64,000 nucleotides of DNA from JBBQDZ01 sp038237515. Its GTDB lineage: Bacteria > Actinomycetota > Thermoleophilia > Gaiellales > Gaiellaceae. The stretch's first letter is position 1. Each line of letters starts with the position of its first letter. Under the pieces are notes generated by a model. It did not search any database, was not told where the DNA came from, and was given only the letters and a program-made list of their open reading frames with translations. The translations under genes and the position numbers were made by a program. The stretch spans positions 1-64,000 of the forward strand of contig JBBRYP010000011.1 in the NCBI GenBank assembly GCA_038237515.1. The letters run 5' to 3'. This document shows positions 8,801 through 17,746 of this stretch, one piece after another.

Positions 8801-9567
8801 CGCGCGGGCTGGGCGGGAGTGATGCTGTCGGCCGTCACGAAGACGACCACGGGTGCCGGCGTATCCATCGAGATCGGGCTGCCGTTGAGCTTGATCGCCA
8901 GGTTCTCGGGCGATCCGGCATTCACCCACAGCTGGCGCGCGACGAACCGCTGGACCTGGCCGCGCTCGAGCGTTCCCTGGTAGAGGAGCTTGCCTCCCGC
9001 AGACGACACATGCACCTCGAGCCAGCAGTTGCCGCGGGCAGCTCGCACGAGGAGATTCGCCGTGGCGACGCGCGGTTTGCGCGCTTTGTGCCGCCTCGGC
9101 GTCGCGACGGCAACCGGCTGCCGTGCCTTTGGGCGCTGCTTCGCCGCGGTCGGTCCGGCGGCGGGCGGCGTAGACGCCGAGCTGAACTTCCAGGCCGCGA
9201 TCACTAGGGCGGTCATGACGAGAATCGCAGTCAGAGTGAAGAGCACGACGTTCGTCTGGAGTCGTCTGTCGACGCGCTCCCTGCTCCCGCTCGAGGAGCT
9301 CCGCCGCGGCCTCATGGGCAGGAAGCTCTCGCCCGTGACGAAGCGAGAGGTGTACTCGTCCACGTAGAGCTGCCCGTCGAGGGCGAGAAAGTCCGCATAG
9401 GCCCGTAGGAACCCGCGGACATACGTCTCGGCCGGCAGGGCGTCGAAGTCCTCCTCCTCCAAGGCGCGGAGGTACCTCGTCCGGATCTTCGTCGCCTGCT
9501 CGACCTGCCGGAAGTCGAGTCGGCGGCGCAGACGCGCCTCGCGAAGGGTGCTGCCGATCTCGAACAC
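8797..9567 (-). CDS. RodZ-like helix-turn-helix membrane protein with DUF4115
   Basis: 256 residues from a GTG at 9567. An N-terminal HTH_25 domain (GSTLREARLRRRLDFRQVEQATKIRTRYLRALEEEDF) leads to a positively charged linker and one membrane segment (VVLFTLTAILVMTALVIAAW). An external DUF4115-like beta domain follows (LEVHVSSAGGKLLYQGTLERGQ). This is the RodZ layout, a cytoskeleton anchor for cell shape, though this branch of proteins is poorly studied. A TACAAT sequence 10 nt before the GTG and the lack of a ribosome site suggest leaderless translation. Confidence 0.8.
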   Translation of the reverse strand: MFEIGSTLREARLRRRLDFRQVEQATKIRTRYLRALEEEDFDALPAETYVRGFLRAYADFLALDGQLYVDEYTSRFVTGESFLPMRPRRSSSSGSRERVDRRLQTNVVLFTLTAILVMTALVIAAWKFSSASTPPAAGPTAAKQRPKARQPVAVATPRRHKARKPRVATANLLVRAARGNCWLEVHVSSAGGKLLYQGTLERGQVQRFVARQLWVNAGSPENLAIKLNGSPISMDTPAPVVVFVTADSITPAQPAR

Positions 9568-9662
9568 GGAGAGCCCGATTGTAGGGCGTGCAACGGCCGT
9601 GGTGGTACTCGGCTCTTTCCGCAACGAGCATGATTCCTGGTGGGTGGGGTTCCCCTAGGCCC

Positions 9663-10028
9663 TTAGCCCGCGAAATACTGAAGCAGCCGGTAGAACCCCA
9701 GTGCGAGGGCACCGGTGAGGGCCGCGAGGATGCCGAGCACGGCCAGGCCCCGGCCGAGGCGCGCCGCGTGGCGCCCGCGGCTGCGGCCGAGCGTCCGTTG
9801 CAACCGCCGGCGCGCGCGGCGTGCGAGCAGGATGGAGACCAGGCCGAGCAGGCAGCCGGCGCCGATCGCCGCGATCCCCGCCGGGATCAGGTCGATCCGA
9901 GGGCTGTAGCGCGCGGCGCCTATGCCGGCCGGTATGGCGAGCGTCGCCGCCAGGCCGAGCACGAACGACGCCGCGGCGGCCGGGTTGGCCGGGCGCGGGC
10001 CGCTATTGCTTCTTGTAGGGACGTCCAA
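9663..10028 (-). CDS. Small membrane protein, DUF4190-like
   Basis: 121 residues from a TTG at 10028, overlapping the end of the upstream permease gene by 26 bp. Two hydrophobic segments (ASFVLGLAATLAIPAGIGAA, and AAIGAGCLLGLVSILLA) are followed by a basic loop (RRARRRLQRTLGRSRGRHAARLGR) and a third segment (LAVLGILAALTGALALGFY). I recognise the layout of DUF4190-type proteins but no function. The overlap suggests co-translation with the importer. Confidence 0.65.
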   Translation of the reverse strand: MDVPTRSNSGPRPANPAAAASFVLGLAATLAIPAGIGAARYSPRIDLIPAGIAAIGAGCLLGLVSILLARRARRRLQRTLGRSRGRHAARLGRGLAVLGILAALTGALALGFYRLLQYFAG

Positions 10029-11223
10029 TCGCTGCGGGCGGGATCGAGCGGCCGATCACGCCCGCGACCGCGATCAGGGTGAGCACGTAGGGGAGCGCGT
10101 TGAACAGGGTTCCCGCGGACTGCGAATAGTCCTGGAGTCGCTGCGCCAGGGCGCTCGAGAAGCCGAAGAGCAGCGCCGCTCCGAAAGCGCCGAAGGGCCG
10201 CCACCTACCGAAGATCAGCGCCGCAAGCGCGATGAAGCCGCGGCCCTCCGTCATGTTCTGGTTGAAGGAGTGCACGAAGCCGATGGAGAGGTAGGCGCCC
10301 CCGAGAGCAGCCAGCATCCCGGAGAGGACGACGGCACCGTACCGGACTCTGTACACGGAGATGCCGACGGTGTCCGCCGCTCGCGGATGCTCGCCGACGG
10401 ATCTGATCCGCAGGCCGGCCGGCGTCCGGAACATGAGGACGTAGGAGAGGATGAGCACGGCGAAGCTGAGCCAGATCATCAGGTTCAGATTCCCGAACGC
10501 CGATCCGACGAAGTACACGTGCTGGAGTCCCGGCAGCTTGATGTTCGGGATTGCCGAGATGCTCGAGGGGGTCCCGTTGTCCCCGTAGGTCTGGATGAAG
10601 AGATAGCCGGTCAGGCCCAGAGCCAGGAAGTTGATCGCCGTCCCGCCGACGATCTGGTCGGCTCGAAGGTGGATCGCGAAGAACGCGTGCACCAGGGCGA
10701 ACAGTCCACCCGCGAGCGCCGCGATCACGAGACCGAGGATCCAGGACCCGGTCTTGTCGGCTCCGAGGATCCCGAAGAAGGCCCCAGCCAGCATCATCCC
10801 CTCGAGGGCGATGTTCACGACGCCGCTTCGTTCCGAGAACATCCCTCCCATCGCCGCGAAGACGAGCGGGGTCGCGTAGCGAAAGGAGGTCGCGACGAGC
10901 GCCGACCAGACGAAGACGCTCTCCAGGTGCGTCGTCCCGGAGAGGGTCGCGAGATAGGCCAGGAGGCCGCCGATGACGCCGCTCGCGATCGCGCCCCAAC
11001 CGACTCGCCTCTCGCCGCGGCTGATCGCGAACCCCCCGCAGGCGAGGGCGGGCACGGCGACGACGATCGGCCAGACGACCGTCCGCGCCTCCACGGGCGG
11101 GAAGGCGATCCAGGCGGCAAGAGCGCCGAGGACGATCCCCAGCTGTCCGATCCGGCGCGGTGTGAGCGCGGCGGCCAGGAGCTGGGAGCGCTCACCCATC
11201 CGTGGCGCGGTGCCTTCGATCAC
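10003..11223 (-). CDS. BMP-type ABC importer permease (second)
   Basis: 406 residues with about ten hydrophobic segments. The family hallmark of purine/nucleoside importer permeases is present: PLVFAAMGGMFSERSGVVNIALEGMMLAGA, and later IRSVGEHPRAADTVGI. It starts at GTG 11223 in a GTGA overlap with the first permease. It pairs with the other permease, the double ATPase at 12595-14127 and the binding protein at 14210-15262. Substrate is inferred to be nucleosides from the nearby nucleoside hydrolase and ribokinase genes. Confidence 0.9.
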   Translation of the reverse strand: MIEGTAPRMGERSQLLAAALTPRRIGQLGIVLGALAAWIAFPPVEARTVVWPIVVAVPALACGGFAISRGERRVGWGAIASGVIGGLLAYLATLSGTTHLESVFVWSALVATSFRYATPLVFAAMGGMFSERSGVVNIALEGMMLAGAFFGILGADKTGSWILGLVIAALAGGLFALVHAFFAIHLRADQIVGGTAINFLALGLTGYLFIQTYGDNGTPSSISAIPNIKLPGLQHVYFVGSAFGNLNLMIWLSFAVLILSYVLMFRTPAGLRIRSVGEHPRAADTVGISVYRVRYGAVVLSGMLAALGGAYLSIGFVHSFNQNMTEGRGFIALAALIFGRWRPFGAFGAALLFGFSSALAQRLQDYSQSAGTLFNALPYVLTLIAVAGVIGRSIPPAAIGRPYKKQ

Positions 11224-12431
11224 GCAGCCTGCCTCGGCCGCTGGGGGAGTCTCAGCTTCTTGCGGGCCTGCCATACATAGAGGACGAGCAGGTCGGCTCC
11301 GATGAAGAGCACCACCAGTCCCTGGATGATCAGCGTCAGGTTGCTCGCGAGCTTCGGATCGAAGCTCGACGTCAGGTTCCGCGTCGACGTTCCGGTGTAG
11401 AGCGCGCCGAAGACCACCGCGCCGAGGAAGGTCCCGATCGCGGTGTTCCGTCCGAGCAGGGCGACGGCGATGCCGATGAAACCGATCGTCGAGGCGTCGA
11501 TCGTCGCCGTCGCGAGCTGGAACTCCCACCCGAGCATGTCGACCGCGCCGGCGAGGCCGGCGAAGGTGCCCGAGATCGCCATCGCGAGCAGGTAGCTCCG
11601 CCGGACGCTGATCCCGCCGTAGCGGGCCGCTTCCGGGTTGAAGCCCACGGCGCGGACCTCGTAGCCGAGCGTCGTCCGGTTCAGCGTCACCCAGTAGACG
11701 ACGAGGCAGCCGATCGCGATGAAGAAGCCGATGTGCAGCCCCTGGAGCACCGGGTCGCCCCAGAAGACGGGCAGCTTCGCCTTCTCGACGATCGCGCTGG
11801 AGACGGGGTTGAACGCATCGGAGCTCGAGGAGCTGTGGAGCGGCCCCCCGAGGCCGAACAGCCACTTCCCGCCCCAGATCGCGATCCAGTTCAGCATGAT
11901 CGTCGAGATCACCTCGTGGGCGCCGACGGTCGCCTTCAGGAACCCGGCGATCCCGGCCCAGGCGGCGCCGGCGAGGGCTGCCAGCACGATCGCCAGCAGG
12001 ATGTGTGCGGGCCCTGCGAGCCCCGCCCAGCTCGAGCCGACGACGACCGCGACGTACTGGCCGACGAAGTACTGACCCTGGCCGCCGATGTTGAAGAGCC
12101 CGCAGCGGAACGCGAACGCGACCGCGAGGCCTGTGAGCGTCAGGGCGGTCGTGATGATCAGCGTCTGCTGGAGGTTGAGGGCCGCCTCGCTACGATTGCC
12201 CACACCGGGGATGAGCCACTGCAGGCCGGTGCCCCGGAAGATGTCGCGGTAGGTCGTGAGGGGGTTGTGACCGGTCGCGGCGACGATGATCCCGCCCATC
12301 AGAAAGGCGATCAGCGCCGTGATCAGGGGGGTGACGATGCCGCCCGCGCGCTGGTAGAGCGCGAGCCGCCGGGCGACGCTCGGGATGGAGCCTTCGGGCC
12401 CGGGCGGAGCCGGGGCCTTCGCGGCCTCCAT
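11220..12431 (-). CDS. BMP-type ABC importer permease (first)
   Basis: 403 residues from ATG 12431. A TTG at 12485 would add 18 residues, and neither start has a clear ribosome site. Multiple membrane segments carry the family signature FRCGLFNIGGQGQYFVGQY and VGAHEVISTIMLNWIAI, then VRAVGFNPEAARYGGI. This is the partner permease of the BMP-family nucleoside importer. It lies 163 bp downstream of the ATPase gene, in a gap that holds an internal hairpin. Confidence 0.9.
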   Translation of the reverse strand: MEAAKAPAPPGPEGSIPSVARRLALYQRAGGIVTPLITALIAFLMGGIIVAATGHNPLTTYRDIFRGTGLQWLIPGVGNRSEAALNLQQTLIITTALTLTGLAVAFAFRCGLFNIGGQGQYFVGQYVAVVVGSSWAGLAGPAHILLAIVLAALAGAAWAGIAGFLKATVGAHEVISTIMLNWIAIWGGKWLFGLGGPLHSSSSSDAFNPVSSAIVEKAKLPVFWGDPVLQGLHIGFFIAIGCLVVYWVTLNRTTLGYEVRAVGFNPEAARYGGISVRRSYLLAMAISGTFAGLAGAVDMLGWEFQLATATIDASTIGFIGIAVALLGRNTAIGTFLGAVVFGALYTGTSTRNLTSSFDPKLASNLTLIIQGLVVLFIGADLLVLYVWQARKKLRLPQRPRQAA

Positions 12432-12501
12432 CAGTGGGTCGCCCGCCAGCGTTGGTGGACTTTCTGGGTCGGGAGCAGCAAGCAAGGGAAGGACGCAGGG
12501 A

Positions 12502-12527
12502 GCCCCTGTATGCAGGCATATAGGGGC
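12502..12527. repeat. Hairpin in the gap between importer ATPase and permease genes
   Basis: GCCCCTGTATGC (12502-12513) pairs with GCATATAGGGGC (12516-12527) across a 2-nt loop with one mismatch. It lies between two genes of one operon, so it may stabilise or separate mRNA segments. No U-run follows. Confidence 0.45.
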
Positions 12528-12594
12528 GACCGAGGACGCCCCCTGACGCCGCTGATCGCGGGCCAGAAACCGGCGAACGTTGGGGGGCGATCCA

Positions 12595-14127
12595 CTACGC
12601 GGCCTCCGCCTCGTGCCGGCCGCCGGTCATCGCGAGTCCGAGCTCCTCCTCGGTCGCGCTCGGCGGGAACTCGCCCGCGATCCTGCCCTCGTAGATGACG
12701 AGGATCCGGTCGGAGAGCGACAGGATCTCCTCGAGCTCGAGCGAGACGAGCAGGATCGCCCGCCCCGCGTCGCGCTCGGCGACGAGCCGGCGATGGACGA
12801 ACTCGATCGCACCCACGTCCAGGCCGCGCGTGGGCTGAGCTGCGAGGAGGACGGGCGGGTTTCGGGCGACCTCCCGGGCGATGATCACCTTCTGCTGGTT
12901 CCCGCCCGAGAGCGATCCGGCCCTGGTCTGCGGCCCGCCGCCCCGCACGTCGAACTCCCGGAGCAGCGTGCGCGCACGCGCGACGAGCCGGTGCGGGAAG
13001 AGCCAGCCGAAGCGCGAGTCAGGCTCCTTGCGGTAGTCGTGCAGGGCGAGGTTCTCTGCGAGGCTGAAGTCGAGGACGAGCCCCCGGCGCTGGCGATCCT
13101 CTGGAATGTGACCGACGTGTGCGTCGTCGAGCATCGCGCGGGGGCTCGCGCGCGTGAACTCCTCGCCGGCGACGGTGATCCGACCCTCCGTCGGCCGGCG
13201 CAGGCCGGTGATCGCCTCGACGAGCTCGGTCTGACCATTGTTGTCGACACCCGCGATGCCGACGATCTCCCCCGCGTGGACCTCGAGCGAGAGCCCGCGA
13301 ACCTTCTCGAGCCCCCGGTCGTCGAGCACGTGGAGGTTCTCGACGCCGAGCAGCACCTCCCCCGGGCTCCCCGGCTGCTTGTCGACCCGGAGCAGCACTT
13401 CGCGGCCGACCATCAGCCGCGCCAGCCCCTCCTCCGTCGCACCCTCCCGGGGAACCGTGTCGACCATCTTGCCGCGGCGAAGGACGCTGATCCGATCTGC
13501 GATCTCGAGCACCTCGTTCAGCTTGTGGCTGATGAAGATGATCGACGTTCCCTCGCGCTGGAGCGTCCGGATGATCTCGAAGAGCTCGGAGGACTCCTGC
13601 GGGGTCAGCACCGCGGTCGGCTCGTCCAGGATCAGGATGTCCGCGTTGCGGTAGAGGGCCTTCAGGATCTCGACTCGCTGCTGCTGGCCGACCGTCAGAT
13701 CCTGGATGCGAACGTCGGGATCGAGCTCCAGGCCGAACGTGCGGGAGAGGTCTCGGACGCGCCGCGCGGCCGCCCGGTGATCGAGGAAGACGCCGCCCTG
13801 GGTGGGCTCGACCGCGAGAACGATGTTCTCGGCCACCGTCATCACCGGGATCAGCATGAAGTGCTGGTGCACCATCCCGATCCCGGCCGGGATCGCCTCG
13901 CGCGGCGATCGGAACGTCATCTGCCTGCCGTTGACGAGGATCTGACCCTCGTCGGGCTTGTACAGGCCGTAGAGGATGTTCATCAGAGTCGACTTGCCGG
14001 CGCCGTTCTCGCCGAGGAGCGCGTGCACCTCGCGGCGTCGCAGGTCGAAGTCGATGTGGTCGTTCGCGCGAACCCCCGGAAACTGCTTGCTGATCCCATG
14101 CAGCTCGAGCACCGGCGTCTCGTCCAT
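12595..14127 (-). CDS. BMP-type ABC importer ATPase with two nucleotide-binding domains
   Basis: 510 residues. The first domain has Walker A GENGAGKST, signature DLTVGQQQRVEILKAL and Walker B DILILDEPTA. The second domain has a degenerate Walker A (GVDNNGQTELVEA) but keeps the signature SLSGGNQQKVIIARE. This uneven pairing is normal for sugar and nucleoside importers of the RbsA/YufO type. It sits directly downstream of the binding-protein gene and upstream of the two permeases. Confidence 0.93.
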   Translation of the reverse strand: MDETPVLELHGISKQFPGVRANDHIDFDLRRREVHALLGENGAGKSTLMNILYGLYKPDEGQILVNGRQMTFRSPREAIPAGIGMVHQHFMLIPVMTVAENIVLAVEPTQGGVFLDHRAAARRVRDLSRTFGLELDPDVRIQDLTVGQQQRVEILKALYRNADILILDEPTAVLTPQESSELFEIIRTLQREGTSIIFISHKLNEVLEIADRISVLRRGKMVDTVPREGATEEGLARLMVGREVLLRVDKQPGSPGEVLLGVENLHVLDDRGLEKVRGLSLEVHAGEIVGIAGVDNNGQTELVEAITGLRRPTEGRITVAGEEFTRASPRAMLDDAHVGHIPEDRQRRGLVLDFSLAENLALHDYRKEPDSRFGWLFPHRLVARARTLLREFDVRGGGPQTRAGSLSGGNQQKVIIAREVARNPPVLLAAQPTRGLDVGAIEFVHRRLVAERDAGRAILLVSLELEEILSLSDRILVIYEGRIAGEFPPSATEEELGLAMTGGRHEAEAA

Positions 14128-14145
14128 CTGCTGCGATTCTAGGCT

Positions 14146-14196
14146 GCTCGTGCGACGGGAGGGAGCGGGTCGGCGACCCGCCCCCTCGCTCTGTTC
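14146..14196. repeat. GC hairpin between binding-protein and ATPase genes
   Basis: GCGGGTC, GGC, GACCCGC at about 14166-14182, with flanking GAGGG and CCCCTC that can extend the stem imperfectly. Such hairpins after binding-protein genes often protect the upstream message so that the binding protein is made in excess. That role is inferred here. Confidence 0.4.
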
Positions 14197-14209
14197 TCCG
14201 TAGATCCGG

Positions 14210-15262
14210 CTACTTCACGGGCGGCTTCAGCTTGCCCGAGAGGATCGCCGCCTCGGTCTTCTTCTCGGCCTTCTTGATGGACGCGGAGACCTTGCCGCTG
14301 ATCGCAGCGAGCCCGACGCCGCCGTCCTTCAGCGCGAAGAGATGATCCCGGCCGCCCTTGAACCTGCCCTTCACGGCGTCCTGGATCGTGTCGTACACGC
14401 CCACGTCGACCTTCTTCTGGGCGCTCGTCAGGACGTTGTTGGGAGCGGTGGACTTCTGATCGACGTCCACACCGATCCCCCACTTGTTCTGCTCCTTCGC
14501 AGCGTCCAGCACGCCGAGGCCACAGCCGCCCGCGACCTGGAACTCGACCGACGAGCCGGCGTCGAAGTGCTTGATCGCGAGCTCCTTGCACTTGTCCTGG
14601 GCGACGAAGTCCTGGGAGAAATCCTTCAGGACAGTGATGCCCGGAACCGCCTTCTTGGCGCAGTAGGTGTAGCCCGCGCCGTAGCGGACGACGGCCGGCA
14701 CCGGAATGCCGCCGACCCAGCCGATCGTCGCGTCGGCACCGACGCGCGACGGCGCGATGTTCGCGGCCGCGACTCGTGCGGCGAGATCACCGGCGAGGCA
14801 GCCGACTTCGTTCTCCTTGAAGACGATGCCTTGAAAGTTCTTGGGCTTGTGCTTCAGGTCGCCGAGCGGCTGGTCGACACCGGCGAACTTCACCTTCGGG
14901 TACTTCGTAGCAATCGTGTCGATCGCCGTCTCCTGCAGGAAGCCGACGCCGATGATCAGGTCGTACTTCTGCCGGATCAGCGAGGTGAAGTTCGGGATGT
15001 AGTCGGCCTGGCTACTCGAAGTGAGCGCCTTGCCATGGATCCCGAGCTTCGCCATCGCGCGCCTGAGGCCCGCGTAGGCCGACTGGTTGAAGCCGCGGTC
15101 GTTCAGCCCGCCGATGTCGGTGACGAGACCGACCTTGAGCTTCGCGGCGGGTGCCGCCGACTTGCTGGCGTGGCTCGCGCCGGCGTATCCCGCCGTCACG
15201 ACCATCAGGCCGATCGCCGCGAGCCCCGCCGTGAGCCACGGCAGCCATCGCTTGATTCGCAC
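14210..15262 (-). CDS. BMP-family substrate-binding protein of a nucleoside ABC importer
   Basis: 350 residues. An N-terminal secretion signal (RWLPWLTAGLAAIGLMVVTAGYAGASHA) precedes the PnrA/BMP domain with its conserved start (KVGLVTDIGGLNDRGFNQSAYAGL). Relatives in Gram-positive bacteria are lipoproteins. Here no cysteine follows the signal, so there is no lipobox. The start is GTG 15262 with an AAGGGGAG ribosome site. It is first in the importer operon and likely binds purine nucleosides, judged from the family and the salvage genes nearby. Confidence 0.9.
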   Translation of the reverse strand: MRIKRWLPWLTAGLAAIGLMVVTAGYAGASHASKSAAPAAKLKVGLVTDIGGLNDRGFNQSAYAGLRRAMAKLGIHGKALTSSSQADYIPNFTSLIRQKYDLIIGVGFLQETAIDTIATKYPKVKFAGVDQPLGDLKHKPKNFQGIVFKENEVGCLAGDLAARVAAANIAPSRVGADATIGWVGGIPVPAVVRYGAGYTYCAKKAVPGITVLKDFSQDFVAQDKCKELAIKHFDAGSSVEFQVAGGCGLGVLDAAKEQNKWGIGVDVDQKSTAPNNVLTSAQKKVDVGVYDTIQDAVKGRFKGGRDHLFALKDGGVGLAAISGKVSASIKKAEKKTEAAILSGKLKPPVK

Positions 15263-15340
15263 TGTTTCTCCCCTTCCGATTGGTGACCCATGGGTTAGAC
15301 GTGCGACTCTAATCCCTAGTTAGCCGCGCGCCGACGGCTT

Positions 15341-17557
15341 TTACGAGCCGACGCGCTCCAGGTCGGATTCTGTCACGAGCACGCGGCGTGGTTTCGAGCC
15401 CTCGTAGCCGGAGATGATCCCGCGCCGCTCCAGCATGTCGATCAGGCGCCCGGCGCGCGTGTACCCGACGCGCAGACGGCGCTGCAGGAGGGAGGTGGAG
15501 GCGGTCTGCGCCTGCACGACGATGTCGATTGCGCGGTCGAGCAGCGGGTCCTCGTCGGGGTCGAAGTCCCCCCCGTCGCCGCCGTCGTCCTCTGCGAAGA
15601 CCTCCGGCGCCTCGAGGAGAGTCTTGTCGAGCTCCTGCTCGCGCTGGGCACGGCATTGCTCGACGACGAGCGCGATCTCCTCCTCGGTCACGTACGCGCC
15701 CTGCAGCCGCTGCAGGCGCGAGGTTCCGAGCGGCTTGAAGAGCATGTCGCCCTGCCCCAGCAGGCTCTCCGCCCCCGTCTGGTCGAGGATGACGCGGCTG
15801 TCGGTCTGCGAGGAGACGGCGAAGGCGATCCGGGAGGGAACGTTGGCCTTGATCATCCCGGTGATCACGTCGACTGAGGGACGCTGGGTCGCGAGGACGA
15901 GGTGGATGCCCACGGCCCGGGACTTCTGCGCCAGGCGGATGACGGCGTCCTCCACCTCCTGCGGCGAGATCATCATCAGGTCGGCGAGCTCGTCGATCAC
16001 GACGAGCAGGTAGGGGAGCACCTCATCGCCGCGCTGGCGCAGGGCCCGGTTCATCTCCGGCAGCGAACGCGCGCGGACGAGGCTCATCCGCTCGTAGCGG
16101 CGCTCCATCTCGGCGACCACGTTCGCGAGCACCGCGGCCGCGCCCTTGGGGCTCGAGACGACCGGCGTCAGGAGATGCGGGATCGACTCGTAGAACCCGA
16201 GCTCGATCCGCTTGGGGTCGATCAGGATCATCCGGCAGTCGTCCGGGGTCGAGCGCAGCAGGATCGAGGTCAGGATCGTGTTGATGCAGCCGGACTTCCC
16301 GGATCCCGTCGTCCCCGCGATCAGCAGGTGCGGCATGCGCGCGAGATCGGTCCAGACGGCGTTGCCGGAGATGTCCTTGCCGAGCCAGACCGACAACGGG
16401 CTGGCAGTCGCAGGGAGGTCGTCGTAGACGTCGCCGAGGGTGACGATGTTCGGCGAGAGGTTCGGGAGCTCCACGCCGACCGCCTGCTTCCCCGGGATCG
16501 GCGCGAGAATGCGGATCTCGGTCGTCGCGAGCGCGTACGAGAGGTCGTCCTTCAAGGCGGCGATCTTCGAGACCTTCGTCCCCGGCGCTAGCTGGAGCTC
16601 GAAACGAGTCACGCGAGGGCCCGAGATCTCGCCGATCACGGTCGCCTGCACCCCGAAGTGGGCGAGCGTCTGGACGAGCGACTCGGCGATCCGCCGGCTC
16701 GCATCCTTGGAGGGGCCTGCAGTGACTGTCGAGCGGTGCAGGATCGCGCGATCCGGAAGCCGGTAGTCGCCCGGCTGCTCGCCGAGGTCGAAGAGCGGCA
16801 GGGGGTTGGCCTCCGGTTCGGCTTCGTCCTCCTGCTCCTGCGGCTCGGACTGGAGGAGGAGCGGCGCCGGACCGGACGCGCCGGTCTCGCCCACCACGTC
16901 CGGGAAGGCCGCCACCGCGTCGACCGGCCGCCCGGGCCCCGTCGGCGCAAGTAACACAGTGTTACTTGGTTCGCGATCGCCGGCCGTTGCAGCGACCGGT
17001 CGCGGCACGACGCGGTAGGCGGCGCCTCCGGCGCGCCGGAGAGCATGGCCCGACCGGCGCACGAGGGCTCCTGCCGAGGCGCCGCTCAGCAGGAGCGCAC
17101 CGACGACGAGGCCGAGGAGGCCGAGCATCGTCGCGCCTCCCGTGCCGAGGAGCTTCGCGAGTCCCCCGCCGAGGATCCGGCCGAAGACCCCGCCGTGCCC
17201 GGCGCCGAGGGTGACGAAGAGGCCGATCGCTCCGATGGCGATCCCCAGCCGGAAGGGGCGCACGTCGACGAGCGCGCTCCGCCCGACCATCAGCCCACCG
17301 ACCGCCAGGAGGAGGAGCGGCAGGACGTAGGCGGCCCCGCCGACGACGGCCTCCAGCCCGCGTGTGACCGGCCCGCCGACGAAGCCGCCGCCCCATCCGA
17401 GATAGAGCAGCGAGGCGAGGAAGCAGCCGAGCGCGAGCAGGCCGAGGCCGACGAGCTCCGGATGCTGATGGCTGCGAGCAGGCGGCTTGCGCGTGCGCTT
17501 CTTGACACGCGAAGGCGTTTTCGGGCGCAGCTTTCGCGCCGGCTTCTTGCGAGCCAT
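15341..17557 (-). CDS. ftsK: DNA translocase FtsK
   Basis: 738 residues. FtsK pumps chromosome ends across the division septum. A basic N terminus and about five membrane segments (residues 30-170) lead to a short linker. The RecA-like motor follows, with Walker A AGTTGSGKSG and Walker B LLVVIDELADLM. A C-terminal gamma winged helix (TASTSLLQRRLRVGYTRAGRLIDMLERRGII) ends the protein. It is short because the linker is short. ATG 17557 was chosen over an upstream in-frame extension because MARKKPARKL begins the basic region. A 21-bp palindrome lies in the linker codons. Confidence 0.95.
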   Translation of the reverse strand: MARKKPARKLRPKTPSRVKKRTRKPPARSHQHPELVGLGLLALGCFLASLLYLGWGGGFVGGPVTRGLEAVVGGAAYVLPLLLLAVGGLMVGRSALVDVRPFRLGIAIGAIGLFVTLGAGHGGVFGRILGGGLAKLLGTGGATMLGLLGLVVGALLLSGASAGALVRRSGHALRRAGGAAYRVVPRPVAATAGDREPSNTVLLAPTGPGRPVDAVAAFPDVVGETGASGPAPLLLQSEPQEQEDEAEPEANPLPLFDLGEQPGDYRLPDRAILHRSTVTAGPSKDASRRIAESLVQTLAHFGVQATVIGEISGPRVTRFELQLAPGTKVSKIAALKDDLSYALATTEIRILAPIPGKQAVGVELPNLSPNIVTLGDVYDDLPATASPLSVWLGKDISGNAVWTDLARMPHLLIAGTTGSGKSGCINTILTSILLRSTPDDCRMILIDPKRIELGFYESIPHLLTPVVSSPKGAAAVLANVVAEMERRYERMSLVRARSLPEMNRALRQRGDEVLPYLLVVIDELADLMMISPQEVEDAVIRLAQKSRAVGIHLVLATQRPSVDVITGMIKANVPSRIAFAVSSQTDSRVILDQTGAESLLGQGDMLFKPLGTSRLQRLQGAYVTEEEIALVVEQCRAQREQELDKTLLEAPEVFAEDDGGDGGDFDPDEDPLLDRAIDIVVQAQTASTSLLQRRLRVGYTRAGRLIDMLERRGIISGYEGSKPRRVLVTESDLERVGS
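16948..16968. repeat. Perfect 21-bp palindrome inside ftsK
   Basis: Arms CAAGTAACAC and GTGTTACTTG flank a single central A. It is far more AT-rich than the surrounding coding DNA and encodes part of the linker between the membrane and motor domains (SNTVLL region). It has the form of a dimeric repressor operator. Confidence 0.6.
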
Positions 17558-17606
17558 GCCGGCGATTTCTCCCTCCGGGAGGTGCTTCCTGCTCTGCACC
17601 CTGCCT

Positions 17607-17705
17607 CTGAGGCAGCTCTGGGGAAGGCCTGGGGAAGGTCTGGGGAGGGTTGCGGGAGCCTCTGGGGAAGATATGAGGACCTTCTGGGGTACCTCAGAGG
17701 AAGTC
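17607..17705. repeat. Nine tandem 11-bp repeats upstream of ftsK
   Basis: Units start every 11 bp from 17607 to 17695. The consensus is CTGGGGAAGGT. Units 2 to 4 and 6 are near-identical, and units 1, 5, 7, 8 and 9 are degraded. The period is not a multiple of three and it lies in the gap between the nucleoside hydrolase stop and the ftsK start, so it is not coding. One unit per helical turn would place every copy on the same DNA face. Confidence 0.8.
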
Positions 17706-17746
17706 GCACTCGGCGCGCCCGGCGCGCCGCCGGCTTCCGAAGAGCC

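Noticed and set aside
7946..9567. LexA box upstream of recA
   Set aside because: No GAAC-N4-GTTC sequence was found near the starts of cinA, thpR or recA. The clear LexA boxes are only at 62252-62290.
9640..9662. Fifth copy of the repeat family after the RodZ-like gene
   Set aside because: Only GGGGTTCCCC is present, without the complementary arm structure or the CCGGGC hairpin.
9922..11280. Plus-strand frame of about 450 residues opposite the permease gene
   Set aside because: It is very rich in Glu, Arg, Asp and Gly, matching the reverse of membrane-protein codons, with no domain pattern.
10003..11865. 620-residue extension of the second permease
   Set aside because: The extra N terminus overlaps the first permease gene in another frame. 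The GTGA junction at 11223 gives a normal length.
12502..12527. Terminator inside the importer operon
   Set aside because: No U-run, and the permease genes depend on read-through from the ATPase gene.
12580..14142. Long plus-strand frame of about 520 residues opposite the importer ATPase
   Set aside because: It exactly shadows a well-recognised gene on the other strand. High GC content leaves the opposite frame open by chance.
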